Origin: Neisseriaceae bacterium
GTDB lineage: Bacteria > Pseudomonadota > Gammaproteobacteria > Burkholderiales > Neisseriaceae
Assembly: GCA_017446355.1 (NCBI GenBank)
Contig: JAFSQZ010000185.1
Span: 1 to 22,408 of the forward strand
Reading direction: 5' to 3'
DNA length: 22,408 bases
In this document: piece after piece, positions 7,091-14,794 of the stretch
Numbering within the stretch: position 1 is the stretch's first letter
Layout: every line of letters begins with the position of its first letter
The notes under the pieces: model-generated
The model's database searches: none
Told to the model about the DNA's origin: nothing
Seen by the model: the letters and a program-made list of their open reading frames with translations, nothing else
Made by a program: the position numbers and the translations under genes

Positions 7091-8092
7091 ATGACTGAAC
7101 AAAACAAACCAAACAAATCATACACCTTTACCATTAAAGAAACCGAACAAACAAGCACACCAAAACTAGATTTGGACTACGAATACGAAAACATCAAAAA
7201 ACAAAATCGTAGACGCTTGATTGGAGCAGGTGCGATTGCATTAGCCATTCTCGGCTTATTTGCCATACTCGCCAGCACCAACGCTAATCGCTCCAAAACA
7301 ACAAATACAATGCAACACAACGCTCCCGTACTGGTTAACACAGAACAAACAACACAGCCAGCATCATTCACACCTGATGCTGCTTCTACTGTACCCACTA
7401 CTGATGTTGCCATTCCCAATGAAGAAGTATCCGTAAATACTGATTCAGTAATAGCATCTAATGTTCAGGCAGCCAGCGATATAAATGCCAGCAACAATAT
7501 TGCTTCATCAACCATCGCTTCTCACACAGAAACAATACCTACTAGTCAAGTAGCGACTGAACCTGTTCAACCTGAACCTGCGCCAATTCCTGCATACGAA
7601 CAAGAACAAATTGCCAAAGAACAACAGCAGCAACAAATCGTACAAAATGCCAAAATTGCACAACAAAAAGCACAGCAAGCACGTCGCAACGAACGTTTAA
7701 AAACTGCGCAAAAAACCGCGCAAAAAACCGCACCCAAAACCAATACAAAAACAACAACCAACACAGTTACCAACAATAAAACCACAACAAACAACAAAAC
7801 CACAACAAACACAGCCAAATCAAAAAACAATCAAGCAACCAACACTGCAAAAACCACAACTTCTGGACATTTTTCCGTTCAGGCAGGTTCATTTAGCGCA
7901 CGCGCTAATGCAGACAAAGCCTATCAAAAACTCAAAAAATTAGGCTTCAATGCCACCATTACAGAAGTCAGAACCAACACAGGCACCATGTATCGCGTTC
8001 AAGCCACAAACTTCAATAATCGTACGCAAGCACAAAATGCCGCCAACAAAATGAAAGCCAACGGCTTACAAAGTATGATTATTGGGAAATAA
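7091..8092 (+). CDS. dedD: DedD-like SPOR-domain cell division protein
   Basis: A 333-residue inner-membrane protein with a short cytoplasmic N-terminus, one membrane segment (LIGAGAIALAILGLFAILAS), a long low-complexity periplasmic linker rich in Gln, Thr, Asn and Lys, and a C-terminal SPOR domain of about 75 residues (FSVQAGSFSARANADKAYQ ... YRVQ). SPOR domains bind glycan strands lacking stem peptides at the division septum. The folC-(ilvE)-dedD-cvpA-purF order supports DedD rather than FtsN. GGGA before the ATG at 7091 decides the start; an upstream in-frame TTG at 7073 is less likely. The linker contains short DNA repeats (KTAQKTAQKTAPK, NNKTTTNNKTTTN) in whole codons, so changes in copy number would not shift the frame. 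A truncated uptake repeat is translated at about 7454. Confidence 0.85.
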   Translation: MTEQNKPNKSYTFTIKETEQTSTPKLDLDYEYENIKKQNRRRLIGAGAIALAILGLFAILASTNANRSKTTNTMQHNAPVLVNTEQTTQPASFTPDAASTVPTTDVAIPNEEVSVNTDSVIASNVQAASDINASNNIASSTIASHTETIPTSQVATEPVQPEPAPIPAYEQEQIAKEQQQQQIVQNAKIAQQKAQQARRNERLKTAQKTAQKTAPKTNTKTTTNTVTNNKTTTNNKTTTNTAKSKNNQATNTAKTTTSGHFSVQAGSFSARANADKAYQKLKKLGFNATITEVRTNTGTMYRVQATNFNNRTQAQNAANKMKANGLQSMIIGK

Positions 8093-8094
8093 TA

Positions 8095-8619
8095 ATGACC
8101 ATTTTTGATTTACTTGCTATCAGCACCGTTCTAGTAAGTTTAATAGTTTCCACTTATCGTGGTTTAATCCAAGAACTGGTTTCACTTTTAGGCTGGATTA
8201 TCGCATTAATTTTTGCGCGATTTTTTGCCACACTTGCTGCCGATGTTTTTTTATCTACCTTAAAACCACACGAATTAGCCGTAGTGGCAGGTTTCGTGCT
8301 GTGTTTTATTGTTTGTCGCATCATTTTAACCATTGCTGCTCATCTACTGGATTTTGCTTTGGAAAAAATCAATCTCACCTCAATGAACCGCCTATTGGGT
8401 GCAAGCATCGGCTTAATCAAAGGCGTAGCAGCAGTAACACTAGTTGTATTGGTCTGTTCATTTTCCAAACTCCCCAAAACCGATGCTTGGCAAAATGCAA
8501 AGACCGCGCCTTTATTTGAACAACTGGCTTCTTTTGGATTACCTTACTTGCCTGAATTTTTACAAAAACAATCTGCATTTGCAGATTCAGGCAGCCTGAA
8601 AACAGATTTATCGGAGTAA
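8095..8619 (+). CDS. cvpA: CvpA family membrane protein
   Basis: A 174-residue protein with about four membrane segments. MTIFDLLAISTVLVSLIVSTYRGLIQE and LLGASIGLIKGVAAV are typical of CvpA, known for colicin V production in Escherichia coli and located next to purF there as here. Its molecular function is not settled. The ATG lies two bases after the dedD stop, with GGGA upstream, so the genes are probably co-translated. The last residues (SGSLKTDLSE) are encoded partly by a full uptake repeat at 8586-8600, meaning the C-terminal tail can absorb one. The purF binding site overlaps the end of the gene. Confidence 0.93.
   Translation: MTIFDLLAISTVLVSLIVSTYRGLIQELVSLLGWIIALIFARFFATLAADVFLSTLKPHELAVVAGFVLCFIVCRIILTIAAHLLDFALEKINLTSMNRLLGASIGLIKGVAAVTLVVLVCSFSKLPKTDAWQNAKTAPLFEQLASFGLPYLPEFLQKQSAFADSGSLKTDLSE
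8586..8600 (-). repeat. DNA uptake sequence in the cvpA 3' end
   Basis: TTCAGGCAGCCTGAA read as SGSLK close to the CvpA C-terminus, just before purF. Confidence 0.85.
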
Positions 8620-8622
8620 CTT

Positions 8623-10158
8623 ATGTGTGGCGTACTTGGTTTAGTTTCACATAATCCTGTCAACCAACTACTTTATGATGGTTTACAAATGCTGCAACAT
8701 CGCGGACAAGATGCCGCTGGAATTGCAACCACGCAAAACAATAGCTTTTTTATGCACAAAGGCAAAGGTATGGTGCGCGAAGTATTCCGTACACGCAATA
8801 TGCGTGATTTATATGGCAATGCAGGCATCGCTCACGTGCGTTATCCGACAGCTGGTAATGCAGGCAGCCCAGCCGAAGCGCAACCTTTTTATGTCAGCTC
8901 CCCTTTTGGTATCGTCTTGGCACACAACGGTAATCTCACCAACACCGAAGAATTAGCACTTGATGTATCACGACAATATCTGCGCCACATCAACACTTCT
9001 TCCGATTCAGAAGTACTACTCAACGTATTTGCTCACGAAATACGCAAAGAAGTTACACAATCGGACACACCTTATCAACTAACGGTATCTGCTATTTTTA
9101 ATGCTGTAAAACATCTACAACAACGCCTGCGTGGTGCATACGCTGTCGTTGCCATGATTGCAGGCTATGGTATGGTCGCTTTTCGCGACCCAAATGGTAT
9201 TCGTCCATTGTGTTTAGGTAAATCAGAAGAAAATGGTAAAACTTCTTACGGCGTTGCTTCTGAATCCGTTGTATTCAACAGCATTGGTTACGAATTAGTA
9301 CGCGACATCGCACCAAGCGAAGCAATATTTATTGAACTAGATGGCACACTACACACTTGCCAATGTCATCAACAAGCCACTTTGCGTCCTTGTTTATTTG
9401 AATTTGTCTATTTTGCGCGTCCTGATTCCGTATTAGACAACGTATCCATTTATCAAGCACGTTTAGATATGGGAATTACGCTGGCTGAAAAAATCAAAAA
9501 AGTCATTAAATTAGATGATATTGATGTGATTATGCCCATTCCTGATACCAGTCGCCCCAGCGCAATGGAATTGGCACGCCACTTAAACAAACCGTATCGT
9601 GAAGGTCTCATAAAAAACCGTTACATCGGTCGCACCTTTATTATGCCTGGACAAGCCACACGCAAAAAATCCGTACGTCAAAAACTCAATCCCATTCCCA
9701 GTGAATTTGCGGACAAAAATGTATTGTTAGTAGACGATTCCATTGTTCGTGGCACCACCAGCCGAGAAATTATAGATATGGTGCGAGAAGCAGGTGCAAA
9801 AAAAGTATTCATCGCTTCTGCTGCACCAGAAGTACGTTTCCCCAATGTATATGGCATTGATATGCCCACGCGAGAAGAATTGATTGCACACAAGCGCAAT
9901 GCCGAAGAAATTGCTCAAGAAATCAATGCCGATGCCTGCATCTTCCAAAATCTTGATGACTTAAAACAAGTCATCATCAAACTCAACCCCAATATTCAAG
10001 GCTTTGATGACTCTTGTTTCAGTGGCAACTACATCACAGGCGACATTGATGAAACCTACCTAAATCATTTATCCGCCAACAAACAACTTGCTCAACCACT
10101 TTTAGGCAGCAAAGTAGACCATAATATCAGCGTTGATGACGGCGATGAGCGAGAATAA
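8623..10158 (+). CDS. purF: Amidophosphoribosyltransferase
   Basis: The first committed enzyme of purine synthesis, converting PRPP and glutamine to phosphoribosylamine in the cytosol. The 511-residue protein starts MCGVLGLV, so after loss of Met the N-terminal Cys is the glutaminase nucleophile. LQHRGQDAAGI and AHNGNLTN belong to the glutaminase half. The PRPP-binding loop NVLLVDDSIVRGTTS lies near residues 366-380 in the phosphoribosyltransferase half. GGAG at 8613-8616 spans the cvpA stop, implying translational coupling. A strong terminator follows. No purine-repressor site was identified. Confidence 0.97.
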   Translation: MCGVLGLVSHNPVNQLLYDGLQMLQHRGQDAAGIATTQNNSFFMHKGKGMVREVFRTRNMRDLYGNAGIAHVRYPTAGNAGSPAEAQPFYVSSPFGIVLAHNGNLTNTEELALDVSRQYLRHINTSSDSEVLLNVFAHEIRKEVTQSDTPYQLTVSAIFNAVKHLQQRLRGAYAVVAMIAGYGMVAFRDPNGIRPLCLGKSEENGKTSYGVASESVVFNSIGYELVRDIAPSEAIFIELDGTLHTCQCHQQATLRPCLFEFVYFARPDSVLDNVSIYQARLDMGITLAEKIKKVIKLDDIDVIMPIPDTSRPSAMELARHLNKPYREGLIKNRYIGRTFIMPGQATRKKSVRQKLNPIPSEFADKNVLLVDDSIVRGTTSREIIDMVREAGAKKVFIASAAPEVRFPNVYGIDMPTREELIAHKRNAEEIAQEINADACIFQNLDDLKQVIIKLNPNIQGFDDSCFSGNYITGDIDETYLNHLSANKQLAQPLLGSKVDHNISVDDGDERE

Positions 10159-10192
10159 GCCACACGAAAAACATCTTAAATCTTTTTATCAA

Positions 10193-10234
10193 AATAAAAG
10201 CTGCCTGAAAAACAATATTCAGGCAGCTTTTATT
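10193..10234. terminator. Bidirectional terminator between purF and the roadblock-like gene
   Basis: A 17-base-pair stem, 10193-10209 with 10218-10234, built around uptake-repeat cores (GCTGCCTGAA/TTCAGGCAGC). T-rich sequence follows on both strands, fitting the two converging genes. Confidence 0.85.
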
Positions 10235-10243
10235 TTTTGTTAC

Positions 10244-10621
10244 TTAATTTTCGCCAACTAAAGTTCTCGCATGAAACAAGGAACGACGAATAATAGACAA
10301 ATTTGCCAAAGAGCGATCCGCCCATAAATAGAAAAACATATCAGAATGCTCACACCCATCACATGGGCAAGGACACATCAATTCATATTCATTTCCAAAA
10401 TTGACTTGGATATCGTGAATCATATCATCATCAAGAACCAACTCCATCAATTTTTCTTTGGCTCTCATCACACCCACACTACCTGCAACAGCAACTTCCA
10501 AGTCAAAAGATGGGTCATTACTTTGAGATGCCAAAATCATACCAGTTTGATAATCAGCAACTGCAACAGCAATCACGCCTTTGATTTTACCCAATACTTC
10601 AACAATTTCCGTTAACTTCAT
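10244..10621 (-). CDS. Small roadblock/LC7-like protein with a cysteine cluster
   Basis: A 125-residue soluble protein. Its pattern (IKGVIAVAVADYQTGMIL, FDLEVAVAGSVGVMRAKEKLMEL, a late FFYLWADRSLANLSIIRRSL) resembles short bacterial Roadblock/LC7 proteins, a fold that often acts as a dimeric partner of small GTPases such as MglA; I infer this by pattern only. Unusual is CPCPCDGC-EH in the loop before the last strand: Cys83, Cys85, Cys87, Cys90 and His92 could bind a metal. No GTPase gene is adjacent. The ATG at 10621 has a purine-rich leader; a good extended -10 promoter flanked by an inverted repeat lies upstream. A wholly different function is possible. Confidence 0.65.
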   Translation of the reverse strand: MKLTEIVEVLGKIKGVIAVAVADYQTGMILASQSNDPSFDLEVAVAGSVGVMRAKEKLMELVLDDDMIHDIQVNFGNEYELMCPCPCDGCEHSDMFFYLWADRSLANLSIIRRSLFHARTLVGEN

Positions 10622-10658
10622 ATTGATTCTTTCTCTTTATTATTGGTCCAATTTGAAT

Positions 10659-10699
10659 CACAATAGTTTCGCATTATAGCAAACCAAGCAACTATTGTG
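10659..10699 (-). promoter_or_regulatory. Promoter with flanking inverted repeat upstream of the roadblock-like gene
   Basis: On the minus strand, TGCTATAAT (TATAAT at 10673-10678) forms an extended -10 box about 50 bases before the start codon. Perfect 10-base inverted arms CACAATAGTT (10659-10668) and AACTATTGTG (10690-10699) bracket it with a 21-base spacer, about three helical turns centre to centre. This layout suits a repressor site, but no regulator is identified. Confidence 0.5.
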
Positions 10700-10750
10700 C
10701 CTAAAATTCCACATTTGAATAATAGTCATCACATTTGACCGCAATTATCT

Positions 10751-10765
10751 TTCAGGCAGCCTGAA
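10751..10765 (-). repeat. DNA uptake sequence downstream of uppP
   Basis: TTCAGGCAGCCTGAA directly past the uppP stop on the minus strand. A single copy is nearly self-complementary and could form a short hairpin. Confidence 0.85.
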
Positions 10766-10770
10766 ACTTT

Positions 10771-11592
10771 TTAATTCCACTTCACCCAACCCATAAAATA
10801 GGTCAGCAAAATCACGCCACCAAAAACAATCCGATAATACGCAAAAGGCACATAGTTTTTTGTTGCAACAAATTTCAACAACACCCTAATGGCCAACATT
10901 GCCGCCACAAATGCAGCCACAAAACCAATAACAATCAAACCCACATCATCACTGGTAAAATCATTACGGTGTTTGAGCAACTTATAACCTGTTGCCGCCA
11001 CCATAATAGGCACAGCCAAAAAGAATGAAAATTCAGTGGCGGTTTTACGCTCCAAGCCCCACCACATACCGCCCATAATAGTGCTGCCTGAACGAGAGGT
11101 TCCAGGAATCAATGCTAAAATTTGCGCCAATCCAACTGCTAGCGCATCTTTAGCACGCATATCATCTACATTTTTTACGCGTGGTTGCAAACTTTTTGCA
11201 CGTTTTTCAATCCACAAAATGACCAAACCACCCACCACCAATGCTGTGGCAACACTAATGGGATTAAACAATAAGCGTTCAATATAGTCGTCAAACAACA
11301 GACCGACTGCCGCAGCAGGCACAAAAGCAATCGCCAAATTCATCACAAAGCGATTCACCACTTCATCTTTGCCTAAATGAGTAAGTACATGAATAAACCG
11401 TTGACGATACTCAAAAACAACAGCTAATACAGCACCTAACTGAATAGCAATTTCAAACACATTTTCTTTACCGTTAAAATTCAATAAAGAACCAAATACA
11501 ATTAAATGTCCCGTACTGGAAATCGGTAAAAATTCGGTTAATCCTTCCACCAAACCAAGCAGTAATGCTTTGAATATAATCAAAAAATCCAT
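10771..11592 (-). CDS. uppP: Undecaprenyl-diphosphatase
   Basis: An inner-membrane enzyme that recycles undecaprenyl pyrophosphate to the monophosphate carrier for peptidoglycan and other surface polymers; it also gives bacitracin tolerance (BacA). From the ATG at 11592 it has 273 residues and about eight membrane segments. Both active-site motifs are intact: EGLTEFLPISSTGHL (residues 16-30) and PGTSRSG (163-169). The start MDFLI matches what I know of Neisseria homologues; an in-frame TTG at 11604 is rejected. It is separated from the upstream dsbA gene by an uptake-repeat terminator, so it probably has its own promoter, which I could not place. Confidence 0.96.
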   Translation of the reverse strand: MDFLIIFKALLLGLVEGLTEFLPISSTGHLIVFGSLLNFNGKENVFEIAIQLGAVLAVVFEYRQRFIHVLTHLGKDEVVNRFVMNLAIAFVPAAAVGLLFDDYIERLLFNPISVATALVVGGLVILWIEKRAKSLQPRVKNVDDMRAKDALAVGLAQILALIPGTSRSGSTIMGGMWWGLERKTATEFSFFLAVPIMVAATGYKLLKHRNDFTSDDVGLIVIGFVAAFVAAMLAIRVLLKFVATKNYVPFAYYRIVFGGVILLTYFMGWVKWN

Positions 11593-11609
11593 TCTAAACC
11601 ACAATAATA

Positions 11610-11649
11610 TTCAGGCTGCCTGAACAATTGCTCATTCAGGCAGCCTGAA
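11610..11649 (-). terminator. Head-to-head uptake repeats ending the dsbA transcript
   Basis: TTCAGGCTGCCTGAA (11610-11624) and TTCAGGCAGCCTGAA (11635-11649) can pair over 15 bases with a 10-base loop, five bases past the dsbA stop. The T-tract after it on the minus strand is weak (TATTATTG). Confidence 0.75.
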
Positions 11650-11654
11650 AAAAA

Positions 11655-12353
11655 TTAACGAATACTTTGTTTCACCAAACGCGCACCCTTGCTGCGCACA
11701 GGTTTGCTCACTTTTGCAACAGGTGCTTTCATACCACGCTCTTGACGTACTTTAACCACTAATTCATCAATGGTTTTCATACCAGCAACAAAACCTTTTG
11801 AAAATTCAACACGGTATTTACCACCAACAATCACAGTTGGTGTACTTTGAATTTCATAACTTGCTGTATTTTCACCCATTTGTTTGGCACCTGTTTGACT
11901 ATTAAATGATTGAAATTGCGCCAATACTTTTTTGCCATCAAATTGTGTTTGTTGATTCAACCACGCTTTCAATGTATCACTATTAGACAAGTTAATGCGA
12001 TCACGCACCACTGCATCAAAAATCGCAGGATTAGCCTGATTACCCAATCCAGCCAATTCAACCGCCGCGGCCAAACGTGCAAAATTTAAATCATTTTTAG
12101 GATCCCAAACCACATGCTCGCGGCGGAAATAAGTATCGCTAGCAAATGTTTTACTGTGTTTACCAATCACACTTTCCATATCGCGACAATGTGTACACCA
12201 GTAAGCAAAAAATTCCAACACTTCTACTTTATCTTTTTGCACTTGTGGCATTGTTTTGGGCAGTACCACATAATCCACACCTTCGGTGGCAGCTAATACA
12301 CCAGTACTACTTAATGCCAATACTGCTGCCGTAATCCAAGCTTTGATTTTCAT
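11655..12353 (-). CDS. dsbA: Thiol:disulfide interchange protein DsbA
   Basis: A periplasmic oxidase that introduces disulfides into exported proteins. The 232-residue protein has a signal peptide ending near residue 21 (STGVLA), a thioredoxin fold with the active site CTHC (Cys53, Cys56), and a Thr-cisPro pair at 171-172 (QSTPTV). Classical DsbA has CPHC; CxHC variants occur in Neisseria. The last 25 residues form a basic tail (KAPVAKVSKPVRSKGARLVKQSIR) not needed for the fold. AAGGAAAGG precedes the ATG. It is the last gene of the ubiK-comM-SPOR-dsbA run. Pilus and competence proteins are known DsbA clients in Neisseria, so a link to comM is plausible but inferred. Confidence 0.93.
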   Translation of the reverse strand: MKIKAWITAAVLALSSTGVLAATEGVDYVVLPKTMPQVQKDKVEVLEFFAYWCTHCRDMESVIGKHSKTFASDTYFRREHVVWDPKNDLNFARLAAAVELAGLGNQANPAIFDAVVRDRINLSNSDTLKAWLNQQTQFDGKKVLAQFQSFNSQTGAKQMGENTASYEIQSTPTVIVGGKYRVEFSKGFVAGMKTIDELVVKVRQERGMKAPVAKVSKPVRSKGARLVKQSIR

Positions 12354-12382
12354 ATTTTAAACCTTTCCTTGCTCTGTTATTC

Positions 12383-13219
12383 TTAATGGCGAATGTAACT
12401 GTTAATACCATTATTAGCTAATGTTTTTTCTATTTTTTTGACTTCTTCTTTACTTAATGCATCGGTTTGTACGCGATAAATCGTTTTGCCATTGTTTTGC
12501 ACTTCAACTACTTTTGAGTGTACGCCCAATAATGCCAAATTTGCACGTTGTTCTTGCGCAGCTTGTTTATTACTGTACGCACCTGCCTGAATTACAGCGG
12601 AACCTTTTTTATTGCTCGTTGCTTTTTCCGTTTTTACTGGTTCAGCAGCGGCTTGTTGTGTTTTACTGGTTTGTTTTACCTGTTTAGAAACAGTTTGTGT
12701 TTTTTCAGTTTGTGCTGTTGCTATTTTTTTCTCTACTGTTTCTTTTTCTTTGATTTTTGTGTTAGCTTCTGATTTAGTTTGTTGTATAGTATTTTTAGTT
12801 GACTCTGCTTTTTTATTATCAACAACTGATCTAGACACCTGATTACCTTGATGAGTAATCTTTGATTCAACAGCAGATGCTTCTGAAATATCAAATTCTG
12901 GCTGTATCACATTGTTAACAATGCCATATTGTTCAGCAACAGATGCAGGTATAGGTAATATTTCCTGTAAATCTGCTGGCGAAGACGCAGCAGAAGCAAC
13001 AGATGCTATATTATTAGGTATTAAGGTTTCTGTTTGCGAAGCACCGTTTGCATTTTTTTCTGTTGGTGATGCCACTCTACCAGCCAATTCAGGATCTTTA
13101 AAATTTTCTTTTTCATTACCTCTCAAAGCAAACATCATTACCAACACGGCAATTAAAGCCAATACAATGCCTGCAAAAAAAGTAAACAATCCTTTACCTT
13201 GTTGTTTAAAAAAATACAT
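12383..13219 (-). CDS. SPOR-domain inner-membrane protein (FtsN-like)
   Basis: A 278-residue single-pass protein: short N-terminus (MYFFKQQGKG), membrane segment at about 11-32, a long Lys/Gln/Thr/Glu-rich linker, and a C-terminal SPOR domain from about residue 205 (VIQAGAYSNKQAAQEQRANL ... IYRVQTDALS). This is the FtsN architecture, which recruits to and activates the septal peptidoglycan machinery. It is the second SPOR protein in the window after DedD. AAGGA seven bases before the ATG supports the start. It lies 29 bases upstream of dsbA and 50 bases downstream of comM on the same strand. Whether it is the true FtsN or a paralogue cannot be told from sequence alone. Confidence 0.85.
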   Translation of the reverse strand: MYFFKQQGKGLFTFFAGIVLALIAVLVMMFALRGNEKENFKDPELAGRVASPTEKNANGASQTETLIPNNIASVASAASSPADLQEILPIPASVAEQYGIVNNVIQPEFDISEASAVESKITHQGNQVSRSVVDNKKAESTKNTIQQTKSEANTKIKEKETVEKKIATAQTEKTQTVSKQVKQTSKTQQAAAEPVKTEKATSNKKGSAVIQAGAYSNKQAAQEQRANLALLGVHSKVVEVQNNGKTIYRVQTDALSKEEVKKIEKTLANNGINSYIRH

Positions 13220-13239
13220 AAAAAATCCTTAAATTTATT

Positions 13240-13254
13240 TTCAGACAGCCTGAA
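13240..13254. repeat. Degenerate DNA uptake sequence
   Basis: TTCAGACAGCCTGAA, one base away from the standard 15-base repeat, in the short gap between comM and the SPOR gene. Confidence 0.7.
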
Positions 13255-13271
13255 AAACAGTCAATCAATAA

Positions 13272-14768
13272 TCACAATGCTCGTCTAAATCCCACAGCAC
13301 GCAAAATGTGTGCCCGTTTAACAAACTCATCACCGCTTAAATCAGCCAACGTTCTTGCTACGCGCAAAATACGGTGGAAACTACGCGCTGACAAGGATAG
13401 TTTTTCCAACATCTGTGCCAAAGTCTCTTTGGCTTCTAACTCAATTTTTGCCACACTGTCTAATTCAAGCGCGGTCAATTGTGCATTCACTTTATTTTGT
13501 CGTTGATATTGTCGCTCACGTGCTGCCATCACACGTTGCAAAATACGCGCACTTTCTTCCCCAGCCTTTGTTTCGGTTAATTCTGTTGCAGATAAGGCAG
13601 GGACTTCAATGGTTAAATCAATTCTGTCCAACAAAGGTCCTGAAATTTTTTCGCGATAACGGCGAACGCTATCTGGTGTACAACGACAAGGTTTATTCGG
13701 ATGTCCCAAAAAACCACACGGACAAGGGTTCATCGCTGCTACCAATTGAAACTGTGCAGGAAACGTAGCTTGTCGTGCTGCGCGCGAAATGTGGATTTCA
13801 CCACTTTCCAAAGGTTCTCGCAAGACCTCTAATACTTTTCGGTCAAATTCAGGCAGCTCATCTAAAAATAATACGCCGTGATGCGCCAAAGAAACTTCAC
13901 CTGGTTTTGGGTCTGAACCACCACCAACTAATGCAACAGAGCTTGCTGTATGATGTGGCGCACGAAAAGGTCGCCTGTGTTCCAATCGTTGCATATGTTG
14001 TGGCAACAAGGAACGTAAAGCCCAAACCGAAATCAATTCTTCATCGGTCAAAGGAGGCAAAATACTGGGCAAACGTTGCGCCAACATTGATTTACCCGTT
14101 CCAGGTGGACCCATCATCAGCAAACTGTGTCCACCAGCCGCAGCAAGTTCCAGAGCCAAACGCGCAGTATGTTGCCCTTTTACTTCGCACATATCAGGCA
14201 ACGCATTACTTTCAGGCTGCCTGAATGTATTTTCTATTTTTAGCGGTTCAAGTTTTGCAACACCGTTTAAATGCGCCGCCACTTCATTCAAACTTTCACA
14301 ACCAAAAACCTGAATTTCTTGTAATAAAGCTGCCTGTTGTGCATTTTCTTTGGGCAAGACAAATGCACGTTTCGCTTTTGCACCTTGCCACGCCATTGCC
14401 AATGCGCCACGAATAGGACGCAACGCACCAGACAACGCTAATTCTCCTGCAAATTCATATTGTTGCAACATCGCTGGGTTAAGCTGTCCAGACGCAGCCA
14501 AAATACCTAACGCAATCGGCAAATCAAAACGCCCAGATTCTTTGGGCAAATCTGCTGGTGCAAGATTGACAGTAATTTTACTCGCAGGAAAATCAAAACC
14601 ACTTTGAATAATCGCTGCACGAACGCGGTCGCGACTTTCTTTTACTTCTGTATCAGGTAGCCCAACGATGTTAAATTGTGGTAACCCATTTGCTAAATGC
14701 ACTTCTACTTCCACCAAAGGCGCATTCATTCCACATAAAGCACGGCTATTCACCAAAGCAAAAGACAT
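13272..14768 (-). CDS. comM: ComM / YifB family AAA+ branch-migration ATPase
   Basis: A hexameric helicase that extends heteroduplex joints during integration of transforming DNA. The 498-residue protein (ATG at 14768; a GTG codon directly precedes it) has an N-terminal Lon-protease-like domain (FNIVGLPDTEVKESRDRVRAA), Walker A GPPGTGKS at 220-227, Walker B VLFLDELPEF near 299-308, and a four-Cys motif (Cys349, 351, 361, 363). AAGGGG precedes the start. An uptake repeat at 14211-14225 is translated as FRQPE in the linker between the two domains. It follows ubiK with a 26-base gap, a common pairing in beta-proteobacteria as I recall. Its presence fits the many uptake repeats and a naturally competent host. 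Confidence 0.95.
   Translation of the reverse strand: MSFALVNSRALCGMNAPLVEVEVHLANGLPQFNIVGLPDTEVKESRDRVRAAIIQSGFDFPASKITVNLAPADLPKESGRFDLPIALGILAASGQLNPAMLQQYEFAGELALSGALRPIRGALAMAWQGAKAKRAFVLPKENAQQAALLQEIQVFGCESLNEVAAHLNGVAKLEPLKIENTFRQPESNALPDMCEVKGQHTARLALELAAAGGHSLLMMGPPGTGKSMLAQRLPSILPPLTDEELISVWALRSLLPQHMQRLEHRRPFRAPHHTASSVALVGGGSDPKPGEVSLAHHGVLFLDELPEFDRKVLEVLREPLESGEIHISRAARQATFPAQFQLVAAMNPCPCGFLGHPNKPCRCTPDSVRRYREKISGPLLDRIDLTIEVPALSATELTETKAGEESARILQRVMAARERQYQRQNKVNAQLTALELDSVAKIELEAKETLAQMLEKLSLSARSFHRILRVARTLADLSGDEFVKRAHILRAVGFRRAL
14211..14225 (+). repeat. DNA uptake sequence inside comM
   Basis: TTCAGGCTGCCTGAA within comM, read on the minus strand as FRQPE between the N-terminal and ATPase domains. 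Confidence 0.85.
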
Positions 14769-14777
14769 CACACCCCT

Positions 14778-14792
14778 TTCAGGCAGCCTGAA
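14778..14792 (-). repeat. DNA uptake sequence between ubiK and comM
   Basis: TTCAGGCAGCCTGAA fills most of the 26-base gap and ends next to the comM ribosome binding site. Confidence 0.85.
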
Positions 14793-14794
14793 AA

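Noticed and set aside
12457..13232. Several plus-strand frames opposite the SPOR gene
   Set aside because: Phe/Cys/Leu-rich translations are the antisense of the Lys/Gln/Thr-rich linker.
13355..14224. Long plus-strand open frames of 137 and 149 codons
   Set aside because: They lie antisense to comM, which has all family motifs; shadow frames without binding sites.
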